In this document: positions 1 through 8,696 of the stretch, in pieces
How the letters are laid out: each line of letters begins with the position of its first letter
Position numbering within the stretch: the stretch's first letter is position 1
NCBI GenBank assembly: GCA_025060615.1
Contig: JANXBS010000004.1
Coordinates: 69,400 to 108,534, forward strand
Reading direction: 5' to 3'
From: Anaerolineae bacterium
GTDB taxonomy: Bacteria; Chloroflexota; Anaerolineae; DUEN01
DNA length: 39,135 nucleotides
The notes under the pieces: model-generated
The model's database searches: none
What the model was told of the DNA's origin: nothing
The model's input: only the letters and a program-made list of their open reading frames with translations
Position numbers and translations under genes: made by a program

Positions 1-969
1 GAGGTGCGACAGCGAGTCCTCAAGGTTGCCGAAGAGCTGGGGTATCGCCCTAATCTGATCGCGCGCGGCCTGCGCACGGAACAGACCCTGACGATTGGGA
101 TCATCGTTGAGAACATCCTCAGCCCTTTTATCCCCCCGATCACCCGAGGCATCCACGACTATCTATGGCAGCATGGCTATTCCAGTATTATCATCAACTC
201 GGATTGGGATCTGGAAACCGAAGTGAAGGCGATTGAGGACCTGGCCCGACGTCACATAGACGGCATCATCTTCGTGGAGTCGTACATCCGCTCATCGGAC
301 GAAGTGTCGAGGCTGATCCGCCGGCCTCATATGTTCGTCCATCGCCTCTTCAACTCGCTGAACTCGAATTCAGTGGTCCCCGATGACCGCTATGGAGCTC
401 GGCTGGCGGTTAGGCATCTGGTGGAACTGGGTCACCGGCGGATTGCCTTCATCAACGGGCCAGAAGGGTGGGATGCCACGGTCAACCGCATGGCCGGCTA
501 TCAGGAGGAATTAGCGGCTTGGGGGATCCCCCTCGATCCTGCGCTGGTGGACAGGGGCGATTGGGAGGTGCAAAGCGGCTATAGCGCCGCTCAAAGGCTG
601 ATCCGCGTGGATCCTCCTCCCACGGCGATCTTCGCCGCCAACGATCTGATGGCCCTCGGCGTGATCTACGCCGTGCAAGAGGCCGGATTGCGTGTGCCTG
701 AGGACATTGCGGTCGTAGGCTACGATAATCGAGATTTTTCCGGCTTCGTCCGGCCGGCGATCACTACCGTCCGCATGCCCTGCGAGGAGATGGGGCGTAC
801 CTCGGCTGAATGTCTTTTGCGCTTGATCCGCAAGGAGGTGGATGCCATCGAGCCAATCCTGGTGAAGGGAGAGCTGGTGGTGCGCCAATCGTGTGGGGCC
901 AGAAAGGGAGGATGGGTGTTTGAATCAGAGCAAGGGAGCATCATCCGCAAGAAGCGTCTCGGCCGTTAG
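1..969 (+). CDS. LacI-family transcriptional regulator (5' end outside window)
   Basis: Sugar-responsive repressor of the LacI/GalR family. The reading frame is open from base 1, so the gene begins upstream. What is visible starts at the end of the helix-turn-helix domain (RQRVLKVAEELGYRPN) and the hinge helix (ARGLR), and continues into a periplasmic-binding-protein-like effector domain with the usual landmarks: TIGIIVENI, HIDGIIF, VRHLVELGHRRIAFI, PTAIFAANDLMALGV, DIAVVGYDN and ITTVRMP. The recognition helix is not in the window. It is followed on the same strand by two sugar ABC importers and a glycosidase, so it most likely senses a sugar released or imported by them and controls that operon. 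A candidate operator lies at 1061-1085. The family call is secure; the effector is unknown. Confidence 0.93.
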   Translation, partial: EVRQRVLKVAEELGYRPNLIARGLRTEQTLTIGIIVENILSPFIPPITRGIHDYLWQHGYSSIIINSDWDLETEVKAIEDLARRHIDGIIFVESYIRSSDEVSRLIRRPHMFVHRLFNSLNSNSVVPDDRYGARLAVRHLVELGHRRIAFINGPEGWDATVNRMAGYQEELAAWGIPLDPALVDRGDWEVQSGYSAAQRLIRVDPPPTAIFAANDLMALGVIYAVQEAGLRVPEDIAVVGYDNRDFSGFVRPAITTVRMPCEEMGRTSAECLLRLIRKEVDAIEPILVKGELVVRQSCGARKGGWVFESEQGSIIRKKRLGR

Positions 970-1148
970 ACTCGATTCTCTTTTAAATACTTTTAAATAA
1001 TAAATAAATGGTATAAGCAGGTCTCTCTTTTGAGCGTGCATGAGCGATGGAATCCGTCCCAGGCGCTGGTTTAAAACTAGCGTCTGGTTCAGTGACGTTG
1101 CGGCTTTAATCTAACATTTCCTGGCAAGGCCGGGAGGGAGGGAACCAA
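970..1148 (+). promoter_or_regulatory. Intergenic control region ahead of the first sugar importer
   Basis: This 179-base gap holds an AT-rich stretch (about 980-1017) in an otherwise GC-rich window. It contains a TATAAG at 1012-1017 that could be a -10 box, but no good -35 box at 16-18 bases. The palindrome described separately lies downstream at 1061-1085, and a purine-rich ribosome binding site (GGGAGGGAGGG, about 1132-1142) precedes the ATG at 1149. I see no terminator for the LacI gene. The promoter assignment is tentative. Confidence 0.4.
1061..1085. promoter_or_regulatory. Candidate LacI-family operator (imperfect palindrome)
   Basis: Two 12-base arms, AGGCGCTGGTTT and AAACTAGCGTCT, flank a single central A and match as inverted repeats at 10 of 12 positions. 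The core is GCTGGTTT-A-AAACTAGC. The site lies between a LacI-type repressor gene and the transporter operon, about 65 bases before the start codon and downstream of the AT-rich possible promoter, where a bound repressor would act as a roadblock. Size and symmetry fit LacI-family operators; the central base rather than a central CG is less usual. Binding is inferred. Confidence 0.42.
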
Positions 1149-2513
1149 ATGAGCCAGAAAATCTCTTCTTCTATCAGCCGTCGAGAATTCTTGAAAGCGG
1201 CCGGTTTAGCGACTTTGAGCGGAATGATGGCCGCTTGTGCGCCGCCTGCGATGCCGGTCACCACTCCTGCGGCTCCCGCTGCAACGCCGACAACCGCTCC
1301 TGCAGCTCCAGCTCCGACGCCAGCCCCTGAGAAGATCACCATCCGCTATGGCATCCACGATCTTCCCGAAGCTCGTGAGGAGATGCTGAAGCTCTTCTAC
1401 GAGCAGTACCCCCACATCGAGGTGAAGATCGAGCAGATCCTGGATTTTCATACCAAGGTCCCCGCTATGGCGGCCGCAGGCACGCTGCCAGACGTCACCC
1501 GGATGTGGGAAGCTATGGTGCTGGACATGGGCCGCGCTGGCCAGGTCATTGATCTGAATCCCTTCATCGAGATCGAGCCCGACTTTCATCACGAGGACTT
1601 CATTGAAGTCTTCTGGAACTATCCAGTTGTGGAGGGCAAACGGTATGGGATTGCTGACGCGGCTGCTCCTCATGTATGCTTCTACAACCAAGATCTCCTA
1701 GATCAGGCCGGTGTGCCCTATCCCAGCGCCGAGAAGTTCACCTGGGAAGAGTTCGTGGAGAAATGCCGCAAGATCAGCAAGCCTAAGGAGAAACTTTGGG
1801 GCTCTGCGACCATTCCGTTGGGGTGGCATTACTACAACCTGAAGGTGGTTTGGCAAAACGGTGGGGATTTCTTTAGCCCTGACTACAAAGAATGTTGGCT
1901 GGACCGGCCGGAGACAATCGAGGCTATCCAGTATTGGGCGGACATCCTATTAGAGGGCGTGGTGATGCCCTCGCCCACGCAGGTGGCCGGCATCGGCGGG
2001 GAGGGCGTTGCAGGAGAGCTTTTCCAGACCGGCCGGGTGGCCTTCGACCGCATGGGAACCTGGCTTATCCTGACCCTTAAAGAAGTGGGGGCCAAATTCC
2101 GCTGGAATATCGTGCACGAGCCGTCGAAGGTTCAGCGGGGCACCATCCTTCACACGGCCTTTAACGCTATCTCCACTTCCTCTAAATATAAAGACGAGGC
2201 TTGGAAATGGGTGAACCATGCCACCAGCACAGAAGGCGTATACACCTACCTCAGCTATGGAAAATTCCCAGGTGCCCGGAAATCGGCTAACCAGATCCAG
2301 CCATATGCCTGGGTAATTGAGGGAATGGAAGGCGTTGATTGGGATGTGATCCCGCAAACCCTTGAGTATGGGCGCCTCCTGCCCGGGCCGAAGAACGAGG
2401 GCGAGGCCTTGAAGTTGATCGGCGATGCGCTCGACGCCATTTACCATGGCCGCCAAACGGCTAAGGAGGCTTTTACGGAGATAGCCCTTAAGGTGACCAA
2501 GGTGATCTCGTAA
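1149..2513 (+). CDS. ABC sugar transporter substrate-binding lipoprotein (importer 1)
   Basis: Extracytoplasmic binding protein of a CUT1-type carbohydrate importer (family 1 solute-binding proteins, COG1653), 454 aa. The N-terminus has a Tat-like motif SRREFLK (residues 10-16), a hydrophobic stretch, and a lipobox ending MAAC with Cys30 as the lipidated residue. An Ala/Pro/Thr-rich linker (about 31-60) tethers the mature domain, which begins ITIRYGIHD. Typical later landmarks are FYNQDLLDQAGV, TWEEFVEKCRKI and the C-terminal TAKEAF helix. The start is supported by GGGAGGG just upstream. Two permease genes follow. A strong hairpin separates it from the first permease, consistent with higher expression of the binding protein. 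The sugar is unknown; the neighbouring GH127 enzyme suggests L-arabinose-containing oligosaccharides. Confidence 0.93.
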   Translation: MSQKISSSISRREFLKAAGLATLSGMMAACAPPAMPVTTPAAPAATPTTAPAAPAPTPAPEKITIRYGIHDLPEAREEMLKLFYEQYPHIEVKIEQILDFHTKVPAMAAAGTLPDVTRMWEAMVLDMGRAGQVIDLNPFIEIEPDFHHEDFIEVFWNYPVVEGKRYGIADAAAPHVCFYNQDLLDQAGVPYPSAEKFTWEEFVEKCRKISKPKEKLWGSATIPLGWHYYNLKVVWQNGGDFFSPDYKECWLDRPETIEAIQYWADILLEGVVMPSPTQVAGIGGEGVAGELFQTGRVAFDRMGTWLILTLKEVGAKFRWNIVHEPSKVQRGTILHTAFNAISTSSKYKDEAWKWVNHATSTEGVYTYLSYGKFPGARKSANQIQPYAWVIEGMEGVDWDVIPQTLEYGRLLPGPKNEGEALKLIGDALDAIYHGRQTAKEAFTEIALKVTKVIS

Positions 2514-2545
2514 AACCTGAGGCTGCACCGAGCGGCTCTATTGTA

Positions 2546-2575
2546 GTGGGGCAGGCTTTTCGGGACCTGCCCCAC
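2546..2575 (+). repeat. GC-rich hairpin between binding protein and permease genes
   Basis: A perfect 10-bp inverted repeat, GTGGGGCAGG/CCTGCCCCAC, with a 10-base loop. No T-run follows, so it is not a classical intrinsic terminator. Its position directly after the binding-protein gene fits an mRNA-stabilising or partially attenuating element that raises binding protein relative to permeases. A similar element sits at the same place in importer 2 (7698-7724). Confidence 0.7.
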
Positions 2576-2599
2576 AGCCCTAAGGAAAGGACGAAAAGC

Positions 2600-3520
2600 A
2601 TGATCCGCTTTGAAGCCCTCCATGGCATGTGGAGAAGAAACAGGCGACTCCGAGAGGCGTTGGTGGCTTATAGTTTTATCGCCCCCTGGATGATCGGTTT
2701 CCTCCTCTTCACTGGCGGGCCGATCATCGCCTCCTTCGTCCTGAGCTTCTTCAAGTGGAGGATGATCGAGCCGCCATCTTTTGTAGGATTAAGTAACTAC
2801 GCAGACCTGTTCCTTAGCGATCCCTTGTTCCCGCAGTCCCTGAAAGTCACCGGGCTCTATGTGCTCATCGCCATCCCCTCGGGACAGGTCCTGGCCCTCA
2901 CCCTCGCGATCCTGCTAAATCAACGGATTCGCTTTCTGAGCTTTTGGCGAAGTTTGTTCTATTTGCCATCAGTAGTCAGCGGGGTCGCCGTCACTGTGCT
3001 CTGGCTTTGGATGTATGATCCCAATTACGGGTTGATCAACCACCTGCTCCAGATGGTCGGCCTTCCCAGTGTGAACTGGCTCTATTCAGAAAAGTGGTCG
3101 CTTCCAGCGCTGATCATCAAGAGCCTGTGGGGTGTAGGCGGCTCGATGGTTATCTATCTAGCTGGGTTGCAAGGAGTGCCGCAGGAGCTGTATGAGGCAG
3201 CCCAGATCGACGGTGCTGGAGACCGAAGCGCCTTTTTCCATATCACCTTGCCCATGTTATCGCCGGTTATCTTCTTTAACCTGGTTATGGGGATCATCTT
3301 AGGGATTCAGACCTTCACCGAACCTTACCTGATGACTGGAGGGGGGCCTTCCAACACGACGCTCTTTCTGGGCCTTTATCTCTATCAAGCCGCGTTCCAC
3401 TTCCTGAAAATGGGATACGCCGCAGCCATGGCCTGGATCATGTTCCTCATCATCCTGGCGGTAACTTTGTTGCAGTTTAAAGCCGGCGAGCGATGGGTTT
3501 ATTACGAAGTGGCGGAATGA
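2600..3520 (+). CDS. ABC sugar transporter permease, UgpA/MalF type (importer 1)
   Basis: Inner-membrane permease subunit of a CUT1 sugar importer, 306 aa with about six membrane spans. The EAA loop that docks with the ATPase is clear: EAAQIDGAGDRSAFFHITLP. Other family landmarks are FIAPWMIGFLLF near the N-terminus, RSLFYLPSVVSGVAV and MTGGGPSNTT. I chose the ATG at 2600 because AAGGAAAGGACG sits just before it. An upstream in-frame start at 2546 would place 18 extra residues inside the intergenic hairpin and is unlikely. It pairs with the permease at 3534, which starts 13 bases after its stop. No ATPase gene is present in the locus. Confidence 0.92.
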   Translation: MIRFEALHGMWRRNRRLREALVAYSFIAPWMIGFLLFTGGPIIASFVLSFFKWRMIEPPSFVGLSNYADLFLSDPLFPQSLKVTGLYVLIAIPSGQVLALTLAILLNQRIRFLSFWRSLFYLPSVVSGVAVTVLWLWMYDPNYGLINHLLQMVGLPSVNWLYSEKWSLPALIIKSLWGVGGSMVIYLAGLQGVPQELYEAAQIDGAGDRSAFFHITLPMLSPVIFFNLVMGIILGIQTFTEPYLMTGGGPSNTTLFLGLYLYQAAFHFLKMGYAAAMAWIMFLIILAVTLLQFKAGERWVYYEVAE

Positions 3521-3533
3521 CAGGGGGTAAGCA

Positions 3534-4475
3534 GTGGACGTAGTACTTCAGAAAGAGGTCAAGGGCGCAAGGCGACGGGCAAACGCGTTCGCGTCCCTCC
3601 GACGCCGCGCTTACATCGTCCTGTGGGGAACTGCTCACCGAATGGGCTTACTGAAGAAAGTCCTCGTGTACTCCATGCTGATCACGCTGGCCGCGGCCTT
3701 TGCCTTGCCGCTTTACTGGATGATCTCCACTGCGCTCAAACCGCTGGATCAGGTTTATAGTATCCCGCCACAATGGTTTCCCAACCCGATCATGTGGAGC
3801 AACTTCCCCAATGCTCTGAAGGTACGTGGGGCTCCCGTACTACTTTGTGCCTGGAACACGATCCAGTACACGGCGTCAGGGGTCCTCGGAACCACGCTAT
3901 CCAGCGCGTTAGTGGCTTATGCTTTCGCTCGCCTCGATTTTCCAGGCAAAAACGCGCTTTTTATGCTGATCCTGAGCACGTTGATGATCCCTTTCGCTGT
4001 GGTCATGGTCCCCCAGTTCATCATCTGGTATCGGCTGGGCTGGCTGGATACCTTAAAGCCCCTAATGATCCCGCCCTGGTTTGGTGGTGCCTTTAACATC
4101 TTCCTCCTGCGTCAGTTCTTCCTTACCCTCCCTAAAGACTATGATGAGGCCGCCCTCATCGACGGCGCTTCTCGGTGGGGCATCTTCTGGCGGATCATCG
4201 TGCCCCTCTCCAAGCCAGCGTTGGCCACCGTTGCTGTCTTCGCCTTTGTCTACTACTGGAATGACTTTCTAGCCCCTCTGATTATCATCTCGTCGGAGGA
4301 GAATTTCGTCTTAACTTTGTATCTGGCCAACTTCAAGTTGCCCTTCATCGGACAAATCGGGTGGAACCTGTATATGGCAGCGGCGACAATGTTTCTGGTG
4401 CCTTGCCTGCTCGTCTTCTTCTTCGCCCAAAAGCTTTTCGTCCGAGGGATCGTCATTACCGGCTTAAAGCGCTGA
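3534..4475 (+). CDS. ABC sugar transporter permease, UgpE/MalG type (importer 1)
   Basis: Second membrane subunit of importer 1, 313 aa. The EAA loop reads DEAALIDGASRWGIFWRIIV, followed by PLSKPALATV. ALPLYWMISTALKP early in the protein and the C-terminal end RGIVITGLKR are typical of MalG/UgpE-type permeases. The start is a GTG with AGGGGGT five bases upstream; a later ATG at 3642 is possible and would remove a basic, arginine-rich leader. It follows the first permease by 13 bases and is certainly co-transcribed with it. Confidence 0.92.
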   Translation: MDVVLQKEVKGARRRANAFASLRRRAYIVLWGTAHRMGLLKKVLVYSMLITLAAAFALPLYWMISTALKPLDQVYSIPPQWFPNPIMWSNFPNALKVRGAPVLLCAWNTIQYTASGVLGTTLSSALVAYAFARLDFPGKNALFMLILSTLMIPFAVVMVPQFIIWYRLGWLDTLKPLMIPPWFGGAFNIFLLRQFFLTLPKDYDEAALIDGASRWGIFWRIIVPLSKPALATVAVFAFVYYWNDFLAPLIIISSEENFVLTLYLANFKLPFIGQIGWNLYMAAATMFLVPCLLVFFFAQKLFVRGIVITGLKR

Positions 4476-4565
4476 AAGCACCTTCCTCCAACTCTGAAGT
4501 GCCATTAGGGCGCGATGAGCCCTAGAGCGCATACCAGAAACCCCCATCAAGGAGAAAGCGATCTG

Positions 4566-6371
4566 ATGGAAGAGAGATTTAAAGCCCTTTCACCCGGCCG
4601 TATCACCTTGCTCCCTAGCCTGTTCCAGCGTCGGTTCGAGCTGAACCGCGCCTACGTGATGAGCCTGCACAATGAGAACTTGCTGCAGAACTACTATCTG
4701 GAGGCAGGCCTCTGGAACCCGCGACGCCGTCCGGATGGCATCCACTGGGGCTGGGAATCGCCCACCTGTCAGCTTCGTGGGCACTTCCTGGGCCACTGGC
4801 TGTCTGCGGCCGCGCGCATCTACGCGGCGACCGGTGACGCCGAGGTCAAGGCCAAGGCCGATCGGATCATCTCCGAGCTCGGCCGTTGCCAGCGGGAGAA
4901 CGGTGGGGAGTGGGCAGGACCTATTCCAGAGAAATACCTAGACTGGATCGCCCGGGGAAAGCCCGTATGGGCTCCTCACTACACCGTCCACAAGACCTTG
5001 ATGGGCCTCTACGAGATGTTCGCCCTGGCCGGCAATGAGCAGGCGCTGGACATCCTGATCCGATGGGCCAAGTGGTTCCATCGCTGGACCGCCCAGTTCA
5101 CCCGCCAGCAGATGGACGACATCCTGGACGTAGAGACAGGCGGGATGCTAGAGGTGTGGGCCAACCTCTACAGCATCACCCGCAGGGAAGAGCATCTCGA
5201 TCTGATGCGTCGCTACGATCGCCCTCGCTTCTTCGATCGGTTGCTGGCTGGCGAAGACGTCCTGACCAATATGCACGCTAACACGACCATCCCAGAGGTA
5301 CACGGGGCGGCTCGAGCGTGGGAGGTCACCGGCGAACAGCGTTGGCGTGATATCGTCGAGGCATACTGGCGCCAGGCCGTCACCGAACGCGGGTTTTATT
5401 GCACGGGCGGCCAGACCTGTGGCGAGGTGTGGACTCCCCCTGGGGAGCTCTCAGCCAGGCTGGGGGACAAAAATCAGGAGCACTGCGTCGTCTACAACAT
5501 GATGCGCTTGGCCGAGTACCTGCTGCGCTGGACCGGTGACGTCTCTTATGCCGACTACTGGGAGCGGAACCTGTATAACGGGATCCTCGCCCAACAACAT
5601 CCGGATACGGGGATGGTCGCCTATTTCCTGCCCCTACAGGCGGGCGGGCTCAAGCGATGGGGCACGCCCACCGAGGACTTCTGGTGCTGTCACGGCACGC
5701 TGGTCCAGGCCCACGCCTCTTTCTACACTAGCAGCGTCTATTTCGAAGACGGAGACGGCCTGGTCGTGTGTCAATACATCCCCACCGAGCTGAGCTGGGA
5801 GCGGTCAGGAGTTCGGGTAATGGTCACACAGACGCTAGACCCGCGCATCTCTGAGGTTCGGCGGCCGCGCAGTTTGGCGCTCCATCTAGCCATTTCCTGT
5901 GCACAGCCCATTGAGTTCACCTTAAAAATCCGGCTTCCTTGGTGGCTTAGCGGCGAGCCGATGATCGCAGTGAACGGCGCGCGCGAGCGCATACAGGCTT
6001 CGCCGTCGAGCTTCGTCAGCCTCCGTCGGATATGGGAACACGACACGGTCTGCGTAGAATTCCCTACGCGGCTGACCACCTGTCCGTTACCTGACCGGCC
6101 CGACACCGTGGCCTTCATGGAAGGCCCTGTGGTGTTGGCAGGCCTATGCGAAGAGGAGAGGACGCTATATGGAGACATAAAGACTCCCGAGACAATCCTA
6201 ACGCCGGACAACGAGCGAGAATGGAACTACTGGCTGCAAAGCTATCGGACGATTCATCAAACGCGCGGCTTGCGGTTTATCCCGCTGTATGAAGTTCGCG
6301 ATGAGCGATATACCGTGTACTTTCCAATAAAAGGAGGGCAAAATGAGCGAGAGGAAGCTATCAAGGCGTGA
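4566..6371 (+). CDS. GH127/DUF1680 glycoside hydrolase, beta-L-arabinofuranosidase-like
   Basis: Member of the DUF1680/GH127 family, whose characterised enzyme HypBA1 removes beta-L-arabinofuranose from plant hydroxyproline-linked oligosaccharides. The (alpha/alpha)6-barrel signatures are intact: GWESPTCQLRGHFLGHWLSA, VWAPHYTVHK and HANTTIPEVHGAARAWEVTG. The zinc-thiolate active site known from HypBA1 (Glu, Cys, Cys, Cys) maps to Glu305 and Cys307 (NQEHC) and to Cys374-Cys375 (DFWCCHG); the first Cys of the CC pair is the expected nucleophile. No signal peptide is seen, so it acts in the cytoplasm on imported oligosaccharides. 601 aa is normal for the family. Start: ATG 4566 follows AAGGAGAAA; an ATG at 4515 (17 residues longer) is possible. 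It lies between two sugar importers, and its 3' end overlaps the next gene by 29 bases. Confidence 0.9.
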   Translation: MEERFKALSPGRITLLPSLFQRRFELNRAYVMSLHNENLLQNYYLEAGLWNPRRRPDGIHWGWESPTCQLRGHFLGHWLSAAARIYAATGDAEVKAKADRIISELGRCQRENGGEWAGPIPEKYLDWIARGKPVWAPHYTVHKTLMGLYEMFALAGNEQALDILIRWAKWFHRWTAQFTRQQMDDILDVETGGMLEVWANLYSITRREEHLDLMRRYDRPRFFDRLLAGEDVLTNMHANTTIPEVHGAARAWEVTGEQRWRDIVEAYWRQAVTERGFYCTGGQTCGEVWTPPGELSARLGDKNQEHCVVYNMMRLAEYLLRWTGDVSYADYWERNLYNGILAQQHPDTGMVAYFLPLQAGGLKRWGTPTEDFWCCHGTLVQAHASFYTSSVYFEDGDGLVVCQYIPTELSWERSGVRVMVTQTLDPRISEVRRPRSLALHLAISCAQPIEFTLKIRLPWWLSGEPMIAVNGARERIQASPSSFVSLRRIWEHDTVCVEFPTRLTTCPLPDRPDTVAFMEGPVVLAGLCEEERTLYGDIKTPETILTPDNEREWNYWLQSYRTIHQTRGLRFIPLYEVRDERYTVYFPIKGGQNEREEAIKA

Positions 6372-7674
6372 ATTTCTCGGATGGGCGGGGATTGCTGCAG
6401 CCAGTGGGGTGCTAGCCGCATGTGCGCCAGTTACAGCGCCGGCACCGGCGCCGGCAGCGGCTGCCACGCCCACCCCTGCCCCTGCGACGCCTCAGCCGCG
6501 GAAGGCTCGCATCGCCGTCGGGGGTTGGGCTGAGAAGGGCACCAAGGAACTGCTGGCGAGGACAGGGTTCACCGAACAGACCGGCATCGAGGTCGAAGTG
6601 GTGCTCCGGACGGATACCAAAGAGACGGAGCTCACCCGTCTGGCCAGCGCGGTTCAGGCCGGCACCAGTCCTTACGATGTGATCGACTTCGAGGATGAGT
6701 TGACAACCTCGTTCTCTCAGGCTGGCTATGTGCTCGGCCTGGACGACCTGCTGCCCCCGGACTTCTGGGACGACTTTCCACCGGAAATGATCGCATACAG
6801 CAAGACCTGGAGCACCTACAACGGACAGACCTTCCGGGTCATCCACAACTGGGAGATGCCGTATTGGTGGTACCGGAAGGACTGGTTCGACGAGAAGGGC
6901 GTGGAGGTCCCGAAGACTTGGGACGAGGTCAAGCCGCTGGGTCAGGTCTTCACCGATGAGAGCAAGGGCGTTTGGGCCTCAGAGGACGGTCTGATCAAGG
7001 GTGCCTTCCTAAACGTCTACCTAGCGTGGATCACGCTGCAGGCCGGGGGCAATCCCTTTGACGTGGGCCCCGAGTACCGAATGGCCCTGGAGTACATCTA
7101 TGACCTCATGTACATCAGCAAGGTATTGAACCCGGCCTCGTTGCAGAAGGATTACAACCAGCAGAACGCGGACTACATCGCTGACAAAGTGGCCTTCATG
7201 CGGCAATGGCCGTTCTTCGGCGACGTCGCCCGCAGTGAGGAAAACAAGGCCTGGTTCAGCGAGGATAAGGTGGCGGTGGCACTGCCACCGGTAGGCCCAG
7301 GGGGAAAATCCGGATCTACGTACGCTGCAGCCTGGGGCTTCGGCATTGTCAAAACCTCGCCCAACCTAGAAGAGGCCAAGGAGCTCCTGAAGTTCCTGGT
7401 CTCTAAAGAAGTGGCGATCGAGGCAATGAAGACCAGCTTCTGGTTCCTGAGCGCGCGCAAATCCGTGTTGGCAGCAGCTCCTCAGGACAACTGGCTGGTC
7501 AAGCAGATGAAGATGTACATGGATGCCGGCGTCATCGGTGTGCGCCCCTTCCATCCCAGGTTTGTAGAGGCGCTGACCATCCTCGAGGATACGGCCGCGG
7601 CTTATCTCACCAAGCAGATCGGCCTCGATGAGTCGCTGAAACAGGCTAAAGATCGGTTGGCGCAGCTCTCCTGA
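6343..7674 (+). CDS. ABC sugar transporter substrate-binding lipoprotein (importer 2)
   Basis: Second extracytoplasmic sugar-binding protein, 443 aa. The N-terminus carries SRREFLG (Tat-like, residues 7-13) and the lipobox LAAC with Cys27, followed by an Ala/Pro/Thr linker. The mature domain shows IAVGGWAEKGTKELLARTGF, a conserved 'YDVIDFEDE' ligand-cleft segment and WWYRKDWFDEKGVEVPKTWDEV. AAGGAGGG five to six bases before the ATG makes the start secure even though it lies inside the end of the GH127 gene, so the two are translationally coupled. It is only distantly similar to the importer 1 binding protein, so it probably recognises a different sugar or chain length. Confidence 0.92.
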   Translation: MSERKLSRREFLGWAGIAAASGVLAACAPVTAPAPAPAAAATPTPAPATPQPRKARIAVGGWAEKGTKELLARTGFTEQTGIEVEVVLRTDTKETELTRLASAVQAGTSPYDVIDFEDELTTSFSQAGYVLGLDDLLPPDFWDDFPPEMIAYSKTWSTYNGQTFRVIHNWEMPYWWYRKDWFDEKGVEVPKTWDEVKPLGQVFTDESKGVWASEDGLIKGAFLNVYLAWITLQAGGNPFDVGPEYRMALEYIYDLMYISKVLNPASLQKDYNQQNADYIADKVAFMRQWPFFGDVARSEENKAWFSEDKVAVALPPVGPGGKSGSTYAAAWGFGIVKTSPNLEEAKELLKFLVSKEVAIEAMKTSFWFLSARKSVLAAAPQDNWLVKQMKMYMDAGVIGVRPFHPRFVEALTILEDTAAAYLTKQIGLDESLKQAKDRLAQLS

Positions 7675-7697
7675 TCGCCGGCATCTCCGGTTACCCT

Positions 7698-7724
7698 GCC
7701 TGGGCGGGCTGGGCCCGCCCAGGC
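7698..7724 (+). repeat. GC-rich hairpin between binding protein and permease genes
   Basis: A perfect 11-bp inverted repeat, GCCTGGGCGGG/CCCGCCCAGGC, with loop CTGGG. No T-run follows. It stands 23 bases after the binding-protein stop codon and before the permease start, exactly as the hairpin at 2546-2575 does in importer 1, although the two sequences are not homologous. A role in differential mRNA stability is inferred. Confidence 0.7.
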
Positions 7725-7762
7725 GAATTCTATCCTAACCGTTCTCAAGGGCGTTAGACTAC

Positions 7763-8668
7763 ATGAACGTCCAATGGAAATTCGCTTTATTGAAGCCCGC
7801 TCAACGGCGGTATCTACTCTTCCTTGCGCTGGTGGCTCCGGCCTTTCTGCTTCGCTTCGCCACGGCCGCCTATCCCATTCTACAGACCATTTACCTGGGG
7901 TTCACCAATCTTGACCTTATCAAGAACACGAACGCCTTTATTGGCCTGAGGAACTACCTGGCGATGGCCAATGATTATGGGGTTCGAGGTGCGCTGTCCT
8001 TTACGGTCACCCTGGTGGTGAGCTCAACTGTTCTCGATCTGGTCTTAGGCATGCTGGTGGCTTTGCTGCTCAACACCACTTTTCGGGGGACGGGCTTCGC
8101 GCGCACCATTAACCTGATCCCGTGGGCTATCCCGACCATTGTGGCCGGATATGCTTTTCGCTGGCTGCTAGAGGATCAGTTTGGGCTGATCCCGTACTGG
8201 ATCAACCTGATCAGCGGCGCTCGGGTGGCGGTTTTCATCTCTCCGATCTTGGCCAGGGTGGTGGTGGTACTGGTACACGTCTGGAAGGACGCGGGGTTTA
8301 TGGCCTTCGTCTTTCTGGCCGGCCTGCAGGGCATCCCTCCGGAGTTGTATGATGCGGCCAGAGTGGATGGCGCGAACGCCTGGCAGCGATTTTGGCGGAT
8401 CACCCTCCCATTGGTCATGCCGCTGGCGATCACGATGGGCTTATTTCGGCTAGTGTGGTCGCTGGGGAGCTTTGACCTGGTGTACGGCCTGACCCAGGGG
8501 GGGCCAGGGGTGGCAACCTCAGTCCTGGCCTTGCAGATCTTTCGAGAGGGGATCATGTTTTTTAAGTTTGGCTTCGCTTCGGCTATCAGCGTGGTCCTGC
8601 TGATCCTGGTAGCTATTATCGGCGTTGTCGGGCTGTGGCTATTCCGGAAGGCCGAGGTAACTTACTGA
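7763..8668 (+). CDS. ABC sugar transporter permease, UgpA/MalF type (importer 2)
   Basis: Membrane subunit of importer 2, 301 aa. The ATPase-docking EAA-type loop reads YDAARVDGANAWQRFWRIT followed by LPLVMPLAI. Other landmarks are PAFLLRFATAAYPILQTIYL at the N-terminus, RTINLIPWAIPTIVAGYAFR and LTQGGPGVAT. The ATG at 7763 has AAGGG about eleven bases upstream; no better start is visible. It is followed by the partner permease after 28 bases. Confidence 0.92.
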   Translation: MNVQWKFALLKPAQRRYLLFLALVAPAFLLRFATAAYPILQTIYLGFTNLDLIKNTNAFIGLRNYLAMANDYGVRGALSFTVTLVVSSTVLDLVLGMLVALLLNTTFRGTGFARTINLIPWAIPTIVAGYAFRWLLEDQFGLIPYWINLISGARVAVFISPILARVVVVLVHVWKDAGFMAFVFLAGLQGIPPELYDAARVDGANAWQRFWRITLPLVMPLAITMGLFRLVWSLGSFDLVYGLTQGGPGVATSVLALQIFREGIMFFKFGFASAISVVLLILVAIIGVVGLWLFRKAEVTY

Positions 8669-8696
8669 GCTGGACGTGGTAAAGGGAGACGGAGCC

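Noticed and set aside
2546-2599. Longer N-terminus for the first permease
   Set aside because: The extension would be encoded within a perfect hairpin and precedes the strong ribosome site for the ATG at 2600.
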